Source of the DNA: Nanobdellota archaeon
GTDB taxonomy: Archaea; Nanobdellota; Nanobdellia; Woesearchaeales; GW2011-AR15
Length of the DNA stretch: 14,881 nt
Assembly: GCA_018815145.1 (NCBI GenBank)
Contig: JAHIYL010000014.1
Location: forward strand, 1 to 14,881
Direction: 5' to 3'
The notes below the pieces were generated by a model. It saw nothing but the letters and a program-made list of their open reading frames with translations. It made no database searches and was not told the DNA's origin. Both the position numbers and the translations under genes were made by a program. The first letter of the stretch is position 1; every line of letters starts with the position of its first letter. Shown in pieces: positions 11,963 to 14,881 of the stretch.

Positions 11963-14881
11963 ATGGCAGCTGAAAAATACGACTTCAAAAAAATCGAGAA
12001 AGAGATAAACCAATTCTGGAGAAAGATCAATCTATTGGAACTGCTGGAGGAGCAGAACAAGAAAGGAGAGAGCTATTTCCTCTTAGATGGGCCTCCTTAT
12101 GCCAACAATGTACCTCATGTCGGACATGTGAGAAACACGATTTACAAAGACCTTTACATACGGATCAATTTTATGAGGGGCAGGAATGTCTATTTCCAGC
12201 CTGGTTTTGACACTCATGGCCTTCCTGTCGAAAACATGATAGAGAAAAAGCTGGAGCTGAAGAGCAAGCAGGATATTGAAAAATTCGGGATAGCTGAATT
12301 CATGAAAACCTGCAAGGAACATGCTGCAATGTACAAGGACCTATGGATAAAGGCATATGATACACTCGGCAGCTGGTATTCATGGAGAGAGCCGTATATG
12401 ACATTCCATAATTCATATCTTGAAGGTGCCTGGTGGGCATTCAAGAAGATGTGGGACAAAGACTGGGTATATGAAGGACAAAAACCTGTAACATGGTGCC
12501 CGCACTGCCAGACTGCTCTTGCAGGCTATGAAGTCACTGATTCATACAAGAATCTCTCGGATCCCAGCGTGATTGTGAAGTTTAAGCTCAAAAGCACAGA
12601 AGATGATCATCTATTGATATTCACAACAACACCATGGACGCTTCCCAGCAATACCGTGATCTGTGTCCACCCTGATAAGGATTATGTCAAGGTCAGTACC
12701 AAAGACAAAGGAAATCTCATCCTTGCAAAGCAAAGGATCGAATTATTGGAAGAGATTGGCATAAAAGATTATTCAGTTCTTGAAGAATTCAAAGGGAAGA
12801 AACTTGATGGCCAATATTATGAACCACTTTTTGACATCCCTCAGCAAAAAGAGCTGAAAAAGAATCCAAAATGCCTAAGAGTGTATATGTCCATAGCCCT
12901 TTTGAAAGAAAGAGTCACATCAAAGGTAGCTACTAAAAAAGTTGGTGTAAAAGCAAGGGATGTGTTTGAAGAATTTGTCTCAGTTGAAGAAGGCACAGGG
13001 CTTGTCCACTGCGTACCGGGTGCAGGAAAGACTGACAATGATGTTGGAAAGCACTATGGGCTTCCTAATCTCTCTCCTCTTGATGATGAATGCAAATTCA
13101 CTGAAGATGTTGGAAAATATGCAGGAAAATATGTAAAAGACGCTGACCATGAGATAGCTGATGACCTCCACAAAAATGGCACACTGCTGCATTATGAGAG
13201 AAAAGAGCATGCATACCCTGTATGCTGGAGGTGCAAGGCACCATTGATATTCAAGATGAGCAACCAGTGGTTCCTCAAGATCGAACCGATCAAAGATATA
13301 ATGCTTACTGATAATGAGAAAGTGAACTGGCAGCCTGAATTTGCGCGTGGCAGATTCAGGGAATGGGTCACAAATGCTGAAGACTGGAATTTCTCGAGGC
13401 AGAGATACTGGGGCATCCCGATCCCAGTCTGGAAATGCGAATGCGGTGAAAAAAAGGCCATAGGAAACCTGAAAGAGCTTAAAGAAAAGGCACTTGAAGA
13501 TATACCTGATGATTTTGATCTGCACACAGTCAATCTTATCCATATGAGATGTGAAAAATGCAGCGGCACTATGAACAGGATTAATGACATTTTTGATGTG
13601 TGGTTTGATTCAGGAGTGTCACCTTGGGCAAGCATGGGATATCCGAATGACAACAAGGAACTGTTCAAAGAACATTTTCCGGTCTCTCGAGTAAATGAAT
13701 CTCAGGATCAGATCAGGGGCTGGTTCTATAGCCTGATGTTCTGCAGTGTCGCGACATTCGGCAAGGCACCCTACAAAGCTGTATCAATGCCGGGCTGGGT
13801 TGTTGACAACAATGGAGAGAAATTCTCAAAATCACTTGGAAATGGTGTTGAGGTTGAGGTTGCTGTTGACAAGATAGGTGCTGATTCGCTCAGATTCTAC
13901 TATTGCTGGGACATCGCACCATATGCACTCCAGAAGTTTTCAATGGAAACAGCAGGAAAAGAGGTCCATAAGATGCTCAATATCCTTTGGAACCTGCATT
14001 CATACCTTCTTGCTGAAGCAGAAGACAAAAAAATTGAAAAATTCAATGAGGATGAGCTCAAAGCAGAAGACAGATGGATAATTTCAAGATTCAATAATTC
14101 GATTCAGGCACTCTATGATAGCTATGACTCATTTGAAATCCATGAAGGCGGAAGAAAGATATATGAGTTCATTGTGAATGATCTTTCAAGGACCTATGTG
14201 AAGATGGTCAGAGACAGGGTTGAAGATGAAAAGATACCCTTGCAGGTGCTGAATCATTGCCTTGTGAATACTGTGATTGCACTGGCTCCTATAACTCCAT
14301 TCATTTCTGACAAAATTTACAGGGATCTTGCTGCTATCAATACAGGATTCAAAGAGTCTGTCCATCTTGTGCTGCTTCCAAAAGTCGGAAAAGGAGACAA
14401 GCGCCTTGAAGAGGAATTCATTGTTGTCCAGGACCTAATAGCTTCCATACTTGGTGCAAGAGATAAGGCGCAGCTTGGTGTAAGGTGGCCAATCTCTGAA
14501 GTAATTATCGAGGCACATGATGAGTCGATAAAGGCAGCGATTGACAATCAGATAGAAATTGTCCAAAGGCTGACAAATGTAAGGAAGATAGGATTTGGGA
14601 TTGTACCTGTCAAGATTAAGGCAAAGATTGATTTCAAGTCACTTGGCAAGGAATTTGGCCAGGAGACAGGTGATGCTGCTGAAGCAATGCAGAAAGATAT
14701 GGCTGCCATTGAAAAGCATCTGGAAGCTGGCAAGACAGAATTCAAGATAGGAAAATTTAACATCAAAAAAGATTTTTTTACATTGACTACAATCCCACCA
14801 GAAGAATATGCATCATCTGACTTCAGGGGAAAAAGCATCTATCTATTCAAAGAAATTACCTCTGAACTTTTTAATGAAGGC
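11963..14881 (+). CDS. ileS: isoleucyl-tRNA synthetase, 3' end outside window
   Basis: 973 codons are present and the frame is open at the window edge; archaeal IleRS is roughly 1050 aa, so about 80-100 residues are missing. This class I synthetase charges tRNA-Ile. The HIGH motif is HVGH at residues 52-55, followed by GFDTHGLPVE, which separates IleRS from ValRS. WCPHC (178-182) is a zinc-site element and a second CxC/CxxC set follows DWNFSRQRYWGIPIPVW. The KMSKS motif is KFSKS at 620-624. The CP1 editing domain has TTTPWTLPSN, and GTGLVHCVPGAGKTD retains His349 and Asp358, which match the E. coli editing residues His333 and Asp342. The usual His of PGHG is Ala354. The anticodon-binding and C-terminal regions begin before residue 838. 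The ATG is supported by AGGTGGA and TATA upstream. Confidence 0.96.
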   Translation, partial: MAAEKYDFKKIEKEINQFWRKINLLELLEEQNKKGESYFLLDGPPYANNVPHVGHVRNTIYKDLYIRINFMRGRNVYFQPGFDTHGLPVENMIEKKLELKSKQDIEKFGIAEFMKTCKEHAAMYKDLWIKAYDTLGSWYSWREPYMTFHNSYLEGAWWAFKKMWDKDWVYEGQKPVTWCPHCQTALAGYEVTDSYKNLSDPSVIVKFKLKSTEDDHLLIFTTTPWTLPSNTVICVHPDKDYVKVSTKDKGNLILAKQRIELLEEIGIKDYSVLEEFKGKKLDGQYYEPLFDIPQQKELKKNPKCLRVYMSIALLKERVTSKVATKKVGVKARDVFEEFVSVEEGTGLVHCVPGAGKTDNDVGKHYGLPNLSPLDDECKFTEDVGKYAGKYVKDADHEIADDLHKNGTLLHYERKEHAYPVCWRCKAPLIFKMSNQWFLKIEPIKDIMLTDNEKVNWQPEFARGRFREWVTNAEDWNFSRQRYWGIPIPVWKCECGEKKAIGNLKELKEKALEDIPDDFDLHTVNLIHMRCEKCSGTMNRINDIFDVWFDSGVSPWASMGYPNDNKELFKEHFPVSRVNESQDQIRGWFYSLMFCSVATFGKAPYKAVSMPGWVVDNNGEKFSKSLGNGVEVEVAVDKIGADSLRFYYCWDIAPYALQKFSMETAGKEVHKMLNILWNLHSYLLAEAEDKKIEKFNEDELKAEDRWIISRFNNSIQALYDSYDSFEIHEGGRKIYEFIVNDLSRTYVKMVRDRVEDEKIPLQVLNHCLVNTVIALAPITPFISDKIYRDLAAINTGFKESVHLVLLPKVGKGDKRLEEEFIVVQDLIASILGARDKAQLGVRWPISEVIIEAHDESIKAAIDNQIEIVQRLTNVRKIGFGIVPVKIKAKIDFKSLGKEFGQETGDAAEAMQKDMAAIEKHLEAGKTEFKIGKFNIKKDFFTLTTIPPEEYASSDFRGKSIYLFKEITSELFNEG

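Noticed and set aside
13007..13048. Loss of IleRS editing
   Set aside because: On first reading the missing His of PGHG looked like the editing His, but by spacing the known editing residues correspond to His349 and Asp358, which are both present.
12980..13668. Antisense frames inside ileS
   Set aside because: They overlap the catalytic and zinc-binding parts of ileS on the opposite strand and have no promoter or recognisable motif.
1..14881. CRISPR array, rRNA or tRNA genes
   Set aside because: No regularly spaced repeats, rRNA signature or cloverleaf was seen on either strand.

Overview
The window looks like AT-rich archaeal DNA. It carries a group II chaperonin (thermosome) and an archaeal-type isoleucyl-tRNA synthetase. 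Starts are preceded either by GGAGGTG/GGGGGT-type Shine-Dalgarno sites or by a TATA box about 25-30 nt upstream of the ATG, which implies leaderless transcripts. Many short genes, a DUF5752-like domain in the first protein and the gene mix suggest a DPANN archaeon (Woesearchaeota/Pacearchaeota-like). That placement is an inference, not something the sequence proves.

Layout. 1-735: C-terminal part of a single-pass membrane protein. 805-1785: Ca2+/Na+ antiporter. 1786-2395: no convincing standard gene, but GC-rich, strongly self-complementary DNA at 2056-2282 folds on paper into two successive three-way-junction RNAs joined by a small hairpin; this is the best candidate for something new. 2396-4018: thermosome subunit. 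4023-9493: an accessory stretch. It holds an orphan 380-aa gene, a patch of gene fragments including a second copy of the mtnA 3' end, two paralogous orphan genes (209 and 199 aa), mtnA, a Doc-type toxin with a ribbon-helix-helix antitoxin, and an orphan 255-aa gene. 9700-10872: phosphopentomutase deoB. 10923-11705: a free-standing relative of the IleRS C-terminal domain. From 11963 to the right edge: ileS, open at the window end.

How the genes relate. The toxin, antitoxin and mtnA form a tight minus-strand array (7-nt overlap, then 2 nt between stop and start), so mtnA may be transcribed and translated with the toxin-antitoxin pair. MtnA and DeoB both act on pentose phosphates released from nucleosides, but they are not in one operon. 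The duplicated mtnA 3' end flanks the two paralogous orphans, as expected if that 1.5-kb block was inserted at, or duplicated next to, the mtnA 3' end. The IleRS-domain gene is divergent from ileS and shares its intergenic region.

Evidence: motifs and ORFs were read directly. Family names rest on recognised motifs without database searches. RNA folds were paired by hand without energy calculations.
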